DNA from: Fibrella aestuarina BUZ 2
GTDB lineage: Bacteria > Bacteroidota > Bacteroidia > Cytophagales > Spirosomataceae
Direction: 5' to 3'
NCBI RefSeq assembly: GCF_000331105.1
Contig: NC_020054.1
Location: forward strand, 496,001-560,000
Length of the DNA: 64,000 nt
Below, piece by piece: positions 35,116-44,579 of this stretch (the first letter of the stretch is position 1; each line of letters opens with the position of its first letter). Both the position numbers and the translations under genes were made by a program. The notes below the pieces were generated by a model. It saw nothing but the letters and a program-made list of their open reading frames with translations. It searched no databases and was not told the origin of the DNA.

Positions 35116-35807
35116 ACATTTGCTTCACTAATGAGTGGTGCCCGCTGCCAGGTACGTGTCCAGTGCTCGCTTGTCTGAACGTGGCCTTTGCGGACGTATT
35201 TAAACACACGGTGGGGAAACGCGGCAGTCGTGTACGCATGGGCACAACGCGAAACGACGCCCTCACGCGTGCAGGGCGCACCGGTGCTTGCCTCGACCGA
35301 CCCAAACACGCTGGGCTGGGCAGCCAATGCCAGCACTTCTGCTTCAATCACTGCCGGCTGCAGTACACTATCCGAATGGGACAGTACCGGCACCGTTGGA
35401 AAGTCGAGCAATCTGGCGTAAAACTCTGTTTCTTCCCACGATAGCCAAATTCCTTGTTCCCGGATACCAAACACGAAGAAGTGTTCAGGCAGCCTCGGGT
35501 AAGCAATGGAGTGAATCGCATAGAGGTTTTCGCCAAAAACCTCCAGATCCCCCAAATCGTGACGAATAAGTTGCCACCGCTGCCGGATGGTGTTTGTCCA
35601 TGGCGAAACCGTAGGGGACGCGTGCGACCGGGCAAACACCCCGTAGCGATTCAGGCAATTGTTTTCGCCATCAAGCTTTTCGGTATGAATAAGTTGCGTG
35701 ATCGACCGCAGATCATCAGCAAACTGGTGGTTGATCCGGTCGTCGCTGGTCGTGCCGGGCGAAAAGGGATAATGGTACGTTCGCCCGTATTTTTCTGATA
35801 AAGCCAT
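35112..35807 (-). CDS. ATP-dependent RNA ligase (small nucleotidyltransferase)
   Basis: A 231-aa covalent nucleotidyltransferase core. Motif I is HTEKLDGENN with the AMP-accepting Lys44. Motif III-like FGENLYAIHSIAY, motif IV EGVVSR and motif V VFKYVRKGHV all follow in order. It lacks any large C-terminal domain and so is a minimal ligase. It is the first gene of a two-gene unit with HD-Pnk, overlapping by 4 nt. The 295-bp upstream region to the divergent epimerase gene holds the promoter. Likely role: sealing RNA (for example tRNA) broken by ribotoxins, after end repair by HD-Pnk. Confidence 0.9.
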   Translation of the reverse strand: MALSEKYGRTYHYPFSPGTTSDDRINHQFADDLRSITQLIHTEKLDGENNCLNRYGVFARSHASPTVSPWTNTIRQRWQLIRHDLGDLEVFGENLYAIHSIAYPRLPEHFFVFGIREQGIWLSWEETEFYARLLDFPTVPVLSHSDSVLQPAVIEAEVLALAAQPSVFGSVEASTGAPCTREGVVSRCAHAYTTAAFPHRVFKYVRKGHVQTSEHWTRTWQRAPLISEANV

Positions 35808-36102
35808 TTTTCTAAAAAATTAGGTAATACAATCCTGACACGGCCTCTTGGGAAAAGAGGCTCACTAGCAATTCAGCATGTCGGACGGCATTACATGGCT
35901 TTTCAAGTACTATGTGAACGCATTAGGTGTGTTCTGCCTAGCAAAGGTAAAAAAAGAGTTGATCGTTGGTCATCAGCCTTGGGAGGCTACTGTGCCATCA
36001 AAGCCGTAAATCCGCTTGCATACTGGCATTGCTCCGCTTCTCGAACGATCTTTGGTGTTTGCCTCTTCGTCTCGGCACGGCGAGGCTTGACCCGACCTGC
36101 CT

Positions 36103-37365
36103 TTGCTCGATTTTCATAAGATAGCGACCCAATGTCAACACGCGCTGGTGGAGCAGTTGGTGCCGTTTTGGCTCCAATATGCCTGCGACAGTCCGTGTGG
36201 GGGCTATTTTGATTACCTTACGCCCACCGGTACCCCGCTCGACGCCGACAAGCGCACGGCCCGGCAGGCCGAACAGGTGTGGGCCTTTGCCTATCTCTAC
36301 ACGGCCATCGACGCCCAGTCCGACTGGCTCGATCATGCGCTGCACGGGGCCGATTTTCTGGCGCAGTATGCCCATACGGCCCGCATGGCCTGTTACACAC
36401 AACTTAGCCGAACGGGGCAGCCCGTCGCGCCGCAGCAGGGCCCGCTGCTGAACGACCCCATTACGAGCAGCCGCGTAGCGTCGGCGTATGCGCTGGTGCA
36501 TGTGGCCACCGCCGACGACCAATGGGCGATGCTGGCCAAGCAAACGCTTCAGATGGCGCTGCGCTACTACCAGACCGAACGCGAAGCCGCCGCCCTGGCC
36601 CCCGCCGACGAACCGCAGCCGCTGCGGTATCTGGCCCAGCCAGTGGCGCTGCTCCGCGCCCTGCTCGACGCCCGGCCGCTGTTCGACGTAGCCGACTGGA
36701 AAGAAGCGACCGAACCGCTGCTCGACGAAATCCTGAACGAGTTTCTCGATAAACGCCACGACCTGTTGCGCGATCATGTGGGCGTGGGTGGCGCGTTCAA
36801 CAACACGCCCGCTGGCCGGCGCGTCAGCCCAGGCCTGACGATGGAAACGGCCGCCCTCCTGATCGACGTCAGTACATTGCTCAGTAACCGTAAACTGACC
36901 CTTCAGGCCACCAACTGGTGTCTGCGGCTCTGCCAATGGGCCTGGCCCGAGGCGGCTCCGGGCCGGGGCGAGCTGTCGGCCGAGGGCAACGTACCTGGCT
37001 TGCCCCGCTACCTCGACTGGAAAGGCCAGCCGCTGACGGCCCCCAACGCCACCAACCGCGTGGCGGGTGACCACGTGCTGGCGCTGTCGGCACTGGCCAA
37101 CGGCTACTGGCATACGCGCCACCCGGAAGCCCCCCGCTGGCTGCGGCGTATTGCCGATTATACCTTCCAGCATTTTCCCGATACCAACGGCCCTGCCTGG
37201 CACTTGGCGCTGTCGGCCCACCATCAGCCTGTCACCCTGCTTAAAACAACGGCCGACGAAGGCTGTTATGCCCTGGTGCGCGGGCTGGCCGACACTTGGC
37301 AGCACCTTGATCAGTGCGCGCGGCTTCAACCCATCAGCGCACAACGGTTAACATCCAATGTATGA
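36103..37365 (+). CDS. AGE-family sugar epimerase
   Basis: A 420-aa (alpha/alpha)6-barrel protein of the N-acylglucosamine 2-epimerase family. Typical segments are FWLQYACDSPCGGYFDYL, RTARQAEQVWAFAYLY, GGAFNNTPAGRRVSPGLTME and YTFQHFPDTNGPAWHLAL. The start is a TTG at 36103; the frame is closed by a stop just upstream (36088) and no ATG fits, so TTG is the best choice. The family epimerises free sugars or N-acyl hexosamines at C2 (cellobiose 2-epimerase is one branch). The substrate is not decided. It is followed at 44 bp by the thioredoxin-fold gene in the same direction. Confidence 0.85.
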   Translation: MLDFHKIATQCQHALVEQLVPFWLQYACDSPCGGYFDYLTPTGTPLDADKRTARQAEQVWAFAYLYTAIDAQSDWLDHALHGADFLAQYAHTARMACYTQLSRTGQPVAPQQGPLLNDPITSSRVASAYALVHVATADDQWAMLAKQTLQMALRYYQTEREAAALAPADEPQPLRYLAQPVALLRALLDARPLFDVADWKEATEPLLDEILNEFLDKRHDLLRDHVGVGGAFNNTPAGRRVSPGLTMETAALLIDVSTLLSNRKLTLQATNWCLRLCQWAWPEAAPGRGELSAEGNVPGLPRYLDWKGQPLTAPNATNRVAGDHVLALSALANGYWHTRHPEAPRWLRRIADYTFQHFPDTNGPAWHLALSAHHQPVTLLKTTADEGCYALVRGLADTWQHLDQCARLQPISAQRLTSNV

Positions 37366-37409
37366 CCCTGGTTTGTAACTTGGTTGGCCTTACTCCTACC
37401 TTGCCTTTT

Positions 37410-39083
37410 ATGCGTCGACTCCTATATCTGCTTTTCCTCTTACCGCTCACCGGCTTTGCCCAAACCGATTCGGTTATCGTTTCCGGGCAAATCAAACACC
37501 TATCGGCACGGCTCTATCGGCAGTCACCCAACGTGGTCATAGCCCGCACGAACGCCGTTCGGGGTGGTTCTGAGCAGGCCTTCTTGGCACCGTTGCAGCC
37601 CGACGGCCGGTTTCGCGTGGCGATTCCGATTATTTACCCGCTCGAAGAAATGACGCTGCAACTTGGCGGAGGCGACCGGTCGGCGACAGTAGCGTTTCTG
37701 GCCGCAGCGGGTTCGCTCACGGTGGAGGCGGAGAATGATTCGCTCTTTGTAGCAACTGTACCGTTTCGGTTTGGGGGTGTCAATGCGCAGGTGAACCAAC
37801 AACACGCGCAGTATGAAGCCGCCGTTACGGCCCGGCAAAAAGCTAACAAAGGCGAACGCGACCGGGCAATCCGGCGGGCGCAGAACGCCACCAGTCTGGC
37901 CCAGACGTATCAACAACTGGTTGCCATTTTTCTGACGCCCTATGAGCCGTTTGCAGGCGGGCGCGAGGTGTTCCCCCTGGTGCGCGACTGGGTACGTACC
38001 AACGCGCAGTACGATGCCGCCGCGTTTGTGCTTGATCAGTTGATCAACTCCGGGCAGACGCTATCGACGGATCTGTACAAAACAATGATGACGCCCAGCA
38101 ACGCGATCCTGACGCCTGCCCGCGCCAATGCGTACAGTCGGTTGGGGGCCTATGCGGTCGCGCGCATGAGTCAGGAAACGGGCAATCGGGCCGTTCGGAT
38201 TCAGCTGCTGGCGTCGCTGCTTAGTAAATATGGCCGCAACCTCACCGCCGATGATCAGGAGCGGCTAGCCGCCATGCGCGAAACGGGCGCCGCCAAAACC
38301 GCCGAGGTCCGCTACCTGTCCCGCCTGATGGAGCGCAACCCGGATACGCTCAACCGGCTCCTGGTGTTCGAGCAATCGATCCAGTCGGCGCGACCCAAAT
38401 TTGACAGCACGACCATCGATTACCTCAAAGCCTACCTGCTGACCTCGGCGATTCCCCAGGCGACGCTGCAACTCGTTCATTTTCTGGGCGATTACATCCG
38501 CCCCCAGATTGGCAGTCCGTTGCTACGGCAGTCGTTCACCGAGGTGGTCAATCAGGCGTTGGCCGACACTGCGCGGGTACGTCAGGCACGTACCCAGTAC
38601 CGGGTCATCGAGAAACGCACGGGCGTTAACTACGGGCCTATTACCGATGGTATCTATGTAACCACCGGTACGTTCCGGGGGGGCGATGAACTGTTTAAAA
38701 ACGCCGTCGACCGCAACCGGGGCAAGGCTATTTACGTGGTGATGTGGTCGCCCACGCAGGAAAACGGCCGGCTTCTGGCCCGCGATGCCCAACGGCTTCT
38801 CGATGTGTTTGATAGCCGCGACGTAACGCTGCTGTATCTGGCAATGGGTGATATTGACGAAGACATCTGGCTGGAATCCATCGTGCGCAACCGCCTGCGT
38901 GGCGATCACCTGCGCCTCAGCGATGCCCAGAGCAACGCGCTCGTGGGTACGCTGACGCTCTATGATCAGAACCCCGTTCGCCTCGTTACCCCGCAGGGAA
39001 AAGTTTACAAACGAGCGGCGCTGTTGCCCACACCCGACGATTTCCCCAAGCTGATCGATCAAATCAATGACGTGTTGAAATAA
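37410..39083 (+). CDS. secreted thioredoxin-fold protein without active-site cysteines
   Basis: 557 aa from the ATG at 37410, chosen because it opens with a signal peptide (MRRLLYLLFLLPLTGFAQ). Residues about 20-140 are beta-rich (DUF4369-like). A long helical middle part (about 150-400) follows. The C-terminal 140 residues follow the TlpA/AhpC-TSA pattern (GKAIYVVMWSPTQENGR, VTLLYLAMGDIDEDIW, VGTLTLYDQNPVRLVTPQGK). The usual WCxxC is replaced by WSPTQEN, so it cannot do disulfide exchange. Such redox-dead family members are frequent in Bacteroidota and probably serve as binding proteins. Confidence 0.82.
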   Translation: MRRLLYLLFLLPLTGFAQTDSVIVSGQIKHLSARLYRQSPNVVIARTNAVRGGSEQAFLAPLQPDGRFRVAIPIIYPLEEMTLQLGGGDRSATVAFLAAAGSLTVEAENDSLFVATVPFRFGGVNAQVNQQHAQYEAAVTARQKANKGERDRAIRRAQNATSLAQTYQQLVAIFLTPYEPFAGGREVFPLVRDWVRTNAQYDAAAFVLDQLINSGQTLSTDLYKTMMTPSNAILTPARANAYSRLGAYAVARMSQETGNRAVRIQLLASLLSKYGRNLTADDQERLAAMRETGAAKTAEVRYLSRLMERNPDTLNRLLVFEQSIQSARPKFDSTTIDYLKAYLLTSAIPQATLQLVHFLGDYIRPQIGSPLLRQSFTEVVNQALADTARVRQARTQYRVIEKRTGVNYGPITDGIYVTTGTFRGGDELFKNAVDRNRGKAIYVVMWSPTQENGRLLARDAQRLLDVFDSRDVTLLYLAMGDIDEDIWLESIVRNRLRGDHLRLSDAQSNALVGTLTLYDQNPVRLVTPQGKVYKRAALLPTPDDFPKLIDQINDVLK

Positions 39084-39145
39084 TTGGCCATAGGAGCCAC
39101 CGGCTGTAATTTGCTAAACCTGATAAAAATTAGTTGGCAGCAACA

Positions 39146-39177
39146 AAAAAGGGAGGCCGACAACGACCTCCCTTTTT
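39146..39177. terminator. bidirectional terminator
   Basis: A stem AAAAAGGGAGG / CCTCCCTTTTT (39146-39156 with 39167-39177) and a 10-nt loop between convergent genes. It has T tracts on both strands. Confidence 0.9.
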
Positions 39178-39193
39178 GCTGTATAAAACCCGT

Positions 39194-39823
39194 TTACTTC
39201 TGGAATGAACCAAAGATGTAATCCCACATGGGCGTCGATACGCCGTAGTTGCTTTCGGGATTTTTGTAGTGGTGTACGCTGTGGTTGATCCAGAGTTGCT
39301 TGAAGAAGTTCTTCGGCGGTGCGTAGGCGTGTACAATAAAGTGCACGGCCAGATAGCCCGAATAACCTACCAGGAAACCAGGGAAGAAAGCGTAGGCCGC
39401 TTCGCCCATCAGCAGGAAAAACAGGGCGAAAAAGGCACCCGCCACAAAGATGGCCAACGCCGGCGGCATAGCTAGCCGGGTTTTGTCTTTGGGGTATTCG
39501 TGGTGAACGCCATGGAAGGTATACTGGATTTTGGCCCGGCGCGGGGTCGTTGGCTCCAGGTGATACAGATACCGGTGCAATACGTACTCAAAGATGGTGA
39601 ACACGAAAAGTCCCATCCCAAACAGGGCAACAATGTAGCCCGAACTCATGTCGGTATACGTAAACGCATACCACCCTAAGAAAACCGACAAAACCAGCCA
39701 CATGCCGATAGGGACAAGAATGTGGGTTCTTGACAAAGCCTCCAAGATCGGATTGTCAAAAAGCTGCTTTGTTCCGTTGTTTTTGGGCCTTGAGTGTGCT
39801 TTTTTATAATCGTCAACTTGCAT
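39194..39823 (-). CDS. fatty acid hydroxylase / sterol desaturase superfamily protein
   Basis: A 209-aa membrane protein with four hydrophobic segments. It has the diiron histidine clusters of the family: HRYLYH (about 104-109), HGVHHEYP (about 126-133), HFIVHAY and HSVHHYKNP. The short length and motif spacing fit the lipid fatty-acid 2-hydroxylase branch rather than sterol desaturases. It probably hydroxylates acyl chains of sphingolipids, which many Bacteroidota make. A promoter box (TATTTTTG) lies upstream on the minus strand. Confidence 0.9.
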   Translation of the reverse strand: MQVDDYKKAHSRPKNNGTKQLFDNPILEALSRTHILVPIGMWLVLSVFLGWYAFTYTDMSSGYIVALFGMGLFVFTIFEYVLHRYLYHLEPTTPRRAKIQYTFHGVHHEYPKDKTRLAMPPALAIFVAGAFFALFFLLMGEAAYAFFPGFLVGYSGYLAVHFIVHAYAPPKNFFKQLWINHSVHHYKNPESNYGVSTPMWDYIFGSFQK

Positions 39824-39910
39824 AGTTTTTAGACGTTGGGTTGTATTAAATGCGACTCAAACTTTCGGACGGTGCGGGCTGTGTTCCCAGCCACGTACGC
39901 GATCACATGA

Positions 39911-39918
39911 CAAAAATA
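39911..39918 (-). promoter_or_regulatory. Bacteroidota-type -7 promoter box for the hydroxylase gene
   Basis: TATTTTTG on the minus strand matches the TAnnTTTG consensus, 88 bp before the start codon. A TTTTTG lies about 25 bp further upstream as a possible -33 element; this spacing is slightly long. Confidence 0.45.
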
Positions 39919-39963
39919 ACGCAAAAGGGGTTTCTGTATCGAACAAAAAGTCAACCAAATTGA

Positions 39964-41313
39964 CTAAACAGTCTTCACAGCCGCCACTTCCACCGAATCG
40001 TTTAATCGTTCCTTGGGAACGTCCAATGGAGCCTTCGGCAGTTTAGGCTTGATAATCAACCGCAATGATTGATTATAAGTGAGGTAATTCCACATCCAGT
40101 TGATAAAAATCAGTAATCTGTTTTTCACGCCCAGAATGGCCATCAGGTGAACGAACAACCAGGTAAGCCAGGCAAAGAATCCCTGAAACTTGATAAATGA
40201 CAGATCGACAACGGCCAGCCCGCGGCCAATGGTAGCCATGGAGCCCAGATCGTTGTACGTAAACTCGACCATCTGCCCACCCCGGACCAGCCGCGTCAGG
40301 TTTTGGGCGAGCAGCTTACCCTGCTGAATGGCCGGTTGGGCTACCTGCGGATGCCCGTTGGGCCAGGTTTCGCCTTCGGCCATCGCAGCCAGGTCACCAA
40401 TGGCAAAGATATCAGTGAAGCCCTGCACCTGATTGAACCGGTTCACGATCAGCCGACCGCCGCGGCCCACGGCCTCCGCCGGGATGCCGTTGGGTGTGTT
40501 GGCTTTTACGCCCGCCGCCCAGATCAGGTTGTTGGTGCGCAGGCTCGTGCCGTCGTTCATGTAGACATACTTCCCGTCGAAATCTTTCACGCGTGTGTTC
40601 AGCCGGACATCTACCCCCAGCTCCCGCAGGTAAGCGAGCGAATGATCCTGCGATTCCTTGGACATCGGCCCCAGCAGTTCCCCACCCGACTCGATCAGGT
40701 GGATGTCCATGCCTTTAAAGTCAAGCTCGGGGTAATCGCGGGGCAGTACGGTCTTGCGCATTTCGGCCAGCGTACCACACAGCTCAACGCCGGTTGGACC
40801 GCCACCCACCACCACCACGTCCATCAGGCCGTCTAGTTCCTCGGCCGTTTCGACGCTCAGCGCTTCTTCGAAATTCTGCAGGAACCGATTGCGCAACGCA
40901 ATGGCTTCCTGCACCGATTTCATGGGCAGGGCGCGGTCGATGATGTTCTGCTGACCGAAGAAATTGGTATCGGCCCCCATCGCCAGCACCAGAAAGTCGT
41001 AAGGGATGGGCCCGATGTCGGTGTCGATGATTTTTTCCTCGGCCCGGATATTGGTCATGCACGTGACCCGGATGTGCACGTTGGGGTTGTTGCCCAGCGC
41101 CGCCCGCAACGGGAACAGAATCGAACTTGCCTCGAGCCCCGCCGTGGCTACCTGGTAATACAGCGGCTGAAACTCGTGGTAGTTGTGCTTGTTGATCAGT
41201 ACGACCTGAAACTCCGGCCGATTGGCCAGACCACGGGCCAGGTTGATCCCGCCAAAACCAGCGCCGATAATAACGACGCGCTTCCGATCCGTGTTGGGTA
41301 TGTTTGGATTCAT
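39964..41313 (-). CDS. ndh: type II NADH dehydrogenase (NDH-2)
   Basis: A 449-aa FAD-dependent pyridine nucleotide oxidoreductase. The FAD-binding motif is VVIIGAGFGGINLARGLA (about 13-30) and the NADH-binding motif is DVVVVGGGPTGVELCGTLA (about 165-183). The second FAD motif is TDIFAIGDLAAM. The C-terminal region has FFAWLTWLFVHLMAILGV and a following apolar helix for membrane attachment, as in NDH-2. It transfers electrons from NADH to quinone without proton pumping. It is transcribed alone, with the BshA gene upstream on the same strand. Confidence 0.92.
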   Translation of the reverse strand: MNPNIPNTDRKRVVIIGAGFGGINLARGLANRPEFQVVLINKHNYHEFQPLYYQVATAGLEASSILFPLRAALGNNPNVHIRVTCMTNIRAEEKIIDTDIGPIPYDFLVLAMGADTNFFGQQNIIDRALPMKSVQEAIALRNRFLQNFEEALSVETAEELDGLMDVVVVGGGPTGVELCGTLAEMRKTVLPRDYPELDFKGMDIHLIESGGELLGPMSKESQDHSLAYLRELGVDVRLNTRVKDFDGKYVYMNDGTSLRTNNLIWAAGVKANTPNGIPAEAVGRGGRLIVNRFNQVQGFTDIFAIGDLAAMAEGETWPNGHPQVAQPAIQQGKLLAQNLTRLVRGGQMVEFTYNDLGSMATIGRGLAVVDLSFIKFQGFFAWLTWLFVHLMAILGVKNRLLIFINWMWNYLTYNQSLRLIIKPKLPKAPLDVPKERLNDSVEVAAVKTV

Positions 41314-41382
41314 TGCTTTTACGCTACATGAACAAGGTACACTTCCTGCGCGAGGCTTCGAGCATTATACCGTATATATCGC

Positions 41383-42525
41383 TCATTGTTCATTCAATAC
41401 GGCTGATTCCTGCAAAACCTGTTCGTAATAGGCTTCGTATTTCGGCAGGATGTTCGACAACTCAAACTCCTTGGCCCGAGCCAGCGCATTGGCCTTGAAC
41501 GTGGGCAGGTTGGCGTCGTCGAGGACAAACAGGGCGTTTTTCACCATGTCAGGTACGTCGCCAACGTTACTCAGGAAGCCCGATACGCCCTGTACGTTCA
41601 GTTCGGGCAGGCCACCGGCGTTGGATGAGATAACGGGCACCTCGCAGGCCATCGCTTCGAGCGCCGCCAGTCCGAAGCTTTCATTTTCGGAGGGCATCAG
41701 AAACAGGTCGGCTACCGACAGCACCTCTTCTACGGCGTCGAGCTTACCCAGAAACCGCACGTCGTCCATAATGCCCAGTTCGCGGCAAAGGCCCTGGATA
41801 CGTACCCGCTCGGGGCCGTCGCCCACCAGCAACAGTTTCACCGGCATCTGTTCGCGCAGGTGGTAGAACGTCATCACGGCGTCGTCGATGCGTTTGACCC
41901 GGCGGAAGTTGGAGGTGTGGACCACCAGTTTTTCGCCGTTGGGGCAGATTGCCAGTTTGAAGTGCTCTTTCTGCTGCCGCTGAAACCGCGAGAGGTCGAT
42001 GAAGTTCGGAATCACCTCGATCGGCCGCCGAATCTCGAAATGCGCGAAGGTTTCCTGCTTCAGGTTTTCCGATACCGCCGTGACGCCGTCCGACTCGTTA
42101 ATACTGAACGTAACCACGGGCTCGTAGGAGGCATCCTTCCCGACCAGCGTCACGTCAGTGCCGTGGAGGGTCGTGACGACGGGTGTGGTACGGCCGCGCG
42201 CTTTCAGCACCATTTTGGCCATATAGGCAGCCGAGGCGTGCGGAATCGCGTAATGGACGTGGAGCAGATCGACGTTTTCGTTGAGCACCACGTTGACCAT
42301 CGCGCTCGTCAGTGCCGACTCGTAGGGGGCATACTGAAACAGCGGATACGACGGAATGTTGACTTCGTGGTAAAAAACGTTTTCGTTAAAAAAATCGAGG
42401 CGGGGCGGCTGCTGATAGGTAATGAAGTGCACCTGATGGCCATTTTTGGCTAGTGCTTTGCCCAACTCCGTGGCTACCACGCCACTACCGCCAAAGGTGG
42501 GATAACAAACGATACCGATTTTCAT
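41383..42525 (-). CDS. bshA: N-acetyl-alpha-D-glucosaminyl L-malate synthase BshA
   Basis: 380 aa from the ATG at 42525 (MKIGIVCYPTFGGSGVVATE). This conserved BshA N terminus favours it over the longer frame from 42564. It is a GT4-family glycosyltransferase, with the donor-binding segment SNFRRVKRIDDAV and the E-x7-E motif in PSENESFGLAALEAMACEV. BshA joins UDP-GlcNAc and L-malate in the first step of bacillithiol synthesis, the main low-molecular-weight thiol of many Bacteroidota. BshB and BshC are not in the window. Confidence 0.95.
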   Translation of the reverse strand: MKIGIVCYPTFGGSGVVATELGKALAKNGHQVHFITYQQPPRLDFFNENVFYHEVNIPSYPLFQYAPYESALTSAMVNVVLNENVDLLHVHYAIPHASAAYMAKMVLKARGRTTPVVTTLHGTDVTLVGKDASYEPVVTFSINESDGVTAVSENLKQETFAHFEIRRPIEVIPNFIDLSRFQRQQKEHFKLAICPNGEKLVVHTSNFRRVKRIDDAVMTFYHLREQMPVKLLLVGDGPERVRIQGLCRELGIMDDVRFLGKLDAVEEVLSVADLFLMPSENESFGLAALEAMACEVPVISSNAGGLPELNVQGVSGFLSNVGDVPDMVKNALFVLDDANLPTFKANALARAKEFELSNILPKYEAYYEQVLQESAVLNEQ

Positions 42526-42816
42526 TCGTGCGGGCCGCGTTTGGGGCGGTCTATGCCACAACACCTAAACCCGCCTAAAAGGTTGTGCGATGGCGGGCAT
42601 TCGTCCGGGAAGTAGCCTTTTCCAGACCCGGCAGGGGCAATCGGGGCGGCTGACAACCTGATTTCCTGGCAGCCAGCGGTTAGCTAACACTGTAAGGTTG
42701 ACGACAAAAATTTATGCGCCCCCTTCCATGCCCAACGTACCCAACCAATGCAGAACTTGCAGCCCGATTGATCGGCGTTGGTCACCCTCGCGCCTTCACC
42801 TTTATCGCTACCTATT

Positions 42817-43584
42817 TTGACACTTACTATCGACATCGGCAACTCCGACGTAGTGTTTGGTATTCACAGCAATAACGTCTGGCGGCACATCTGGCGAACG
42901 CCCAGCCATCCGGCCCAACCCATCAGCTTTTACCGGACGATCTTGCAGGTATGGCTTCAGGAAGCCAAAATCCCGATCGATCAGGTGCAGAACCCTACGA
43001 TCAGCAGCGTGGTGCCCGCCTTGACGTCGACGCTCTGCGAGGCGATGGAAGAACTGCTTGCGAAAGAGCCAGTGGTGGTGGGGCCGCCCGTGTATCCTAA
43101 GCTACCCGTAAAGGTGTTGCGGCCCCAGGAGATCGGCTCCGACTTGGTTGCTAATGCCGTTGCCTCGCACATGCGCTACCGGCAAACCTGCGTGGTGGTT
43201 GATTTTGGTACCGCGCTGACCTTCACGACCGTTAAAGCCGACGGTACCATTGCCGGTATCGCCATTGCACCCGGCCTGCGAACGGCCATCAAGTCGCTGT
43301 TTGCCAACACGGCGCAACTGCCCGAAGTACCCATCGAAGAACCCAAATCAGTATTGGGCCAGAACACGATGCAGTCCATTCAGGCGGGGATCGTGATCGG
43401 GTATGAAGGGCTGGTCCTGGGCATGATCGACCATATCCGGCGGGAACTCGACACCGACTGCATCGTGGTAGCAACGGGTGGTTTGTCGAAAGCCATTCCG
43501 AGTCTGCACCCCCACTTTGTCGATGTTATTCCATCCTTGACCCTCGATGGCATCCGGCTCATCGGCGAATATGCCCGCAGCTAA
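42817..43584 (+). CDS. coaX: type III pantothenate kinase
   Basis: CoaX of the ASKHA fold. It begins LTLTIDIGNSDVVFGIHSNN, the phosphate-1 motif DIGNS, and has PQEIGSDLVANAVASHMRY, VVVDFGTALTFTTV and VVATGGLSKAI. No ATG is available. A TTG at 42817 places the family motif at the usual distance from the N terminus (255 aa); a TTG at 42778 would add 13 residues. It phosphorylates pantothenate with ATP in the first step of CoA synthesis. It is monocistronic, with a terminator right after the stop. Confidence 0.93.
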   Translation: MTLTIDIGNSDVVFGIHSNNVWRHIWRTPSHPAQPISFYRTILQVWLQEAKIPIDQVQNPTISSVVPALTSTLCEAMEELLAKEPVVVGPPVYPKLPVKVLRPQEIGSDLVANAVASHMRYRQTCVVVDFGTALTFTTVKADGTIAGIAIAPGLRTAIKSLFANTAQLPEVPIEEPKSVLGQNTMQSIQAGIVIGYEGLVLGMIDHIRRELDTDCIVVATGGLSKAIPSLHPHFVDVIPSLTLDGIRLIGEYARS

Positions 43585-43913
43585 TCGAGCGGCCTTACCT
43601 CAGTTAGTAGCTATCCACAGTGCTACGAGTTAACTGCGTAGCGCTGTGGATTTTTTTACCCTTTTTGTGGTCATCAACAGGCTGACAACGAATAGCTTAT
43701 GGGCAGATTAGCTCTGCAAACGCCCAAATGTGAGGCCGGGTAATCGGATCGGCGTCAGAAGATATAATAATTCACGGTCACCATTGTACAGAACTATGTT
43801 CAGAGCCCGACGCAATAATCTCTGGCATAGAATTCCTATCGGTTGTTGATACAGGATGAAACAGCGTTGGCCGGGTGGCCGCCTGCTGTATAGCGTTCAT
43901 CCACTCAACGCCC
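43585..43913. other. intergenic region after coaX
   Basis: About 330 bp. It holds the coaX terminator (43613-43657) and the upstream region of the next secreted-protein gene. No coding frame is supported. Confidence 0.5.
43613..43657 (+). terminator. rho-independent terminator of coaX
   Basis: A 15-pair stem with one mismatch (ATCCACAGTGCTACG / CGTAGCGCTGTGGAT) followed by seven T. The loop is AGTTAACTG. Confidence 0.92.
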
Positions 43914-44579
43914 ATGAAAACGTTTATATGGATTAGCCTCATCGCGGCCGGCCTGTGCCTCGATGCGCGCGCCAGCCAACCCGTCTGGAACAACGGTCAC
44001 GTCGTCTTATCGACTGGTCAGGTGATAAATGGTCAGCTTAGCTACAATTGGAAAGCCGAAGTGCTTCAGGTACGTGCCGCCGATGGCACCACGAAGGCCT
44101 ATTCAGCCTATAAAGTCGACTCGTTTGCCTATTTCGATGTCTCTCTGAATACGTTACGTAAGTTCGATGCCATCGAGATCCCTACGGCGTCGGAACTGAC
44201 GCGCCCTGTTTTTCTGGAAGAGTGCACCCTCGGCCATTACACCGTTTACCGTCGGTTGCGCCACACCAAAGAGCTTATCAAAATCACCCGGCCGTCGTTG
44301 TACCAGGATGACGTTGAGCTCATAAAAGACCTGGATAACTTCGTATACTTCGTCATTGATACCAACGGTGCGATTTCCGACCTGCAAGCGTTTGAGTTGT
44401 CGATTTGGCCACAGATGCTCAACGAGTACCGCCCGCAGCTAACCGAATACATCACCCTTCGCCAGCTTGACCCCTCCCTGACGGTAGCCCGACTGATGCT
44501 GATCAACCACTACAATTATCTGCGTGAGTACAACCCGGCGCAGGCCAATAAGCCCACCACCAGCCTGGGGGCCTATTGA
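43914..44579 (+). CDS. secreted hypothetical protein
   Basis: 221 aa from the ATG at 43914, which starts a signal peptide (MKTFIWISLIAAGLCLDARA). The mature part begins with a small beta region (GHVVLSTGQVINGQLSYNW) that resembles the start of other secreted Cytophagales proteins of unknown role. A middle part with LIKITRPSLYQDD and a helical end (ITLRQLDPSLTVARLMLINH) follow. I do not recognise a family. Its stop overlaps that of the convergent ribbon-helix-helix gene by 7 nt. Confidence 0.75.
   Translation: MKTFIWISLIAAGLCLDARASQPVWNNGHVVLSTGQVINGQLSYNWKAEVLQVRAADGTTKAYSAYKVDSFAYFDVSLNTLRKFDAIEIPTASELTRPVFLEECTLGHYTVYRRLRHTKELIKITRPSLYQDDVELIKDLDNFVYFVIDTNGAISDLQAFELSIWPQMLNEYRPQLTEYITLRQLDPSLTVARLMLINHYNYLREYNPAQANKPTTSLGAY

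Noticed and set aside
35998..37344. 448-codon minus-strand frame opposite the AGE epimerase gene
   Set aside because: Its product is Arg/Gly/Gln-rich with no recognisable domain, while the plus strand gives a full AGE-family protein.
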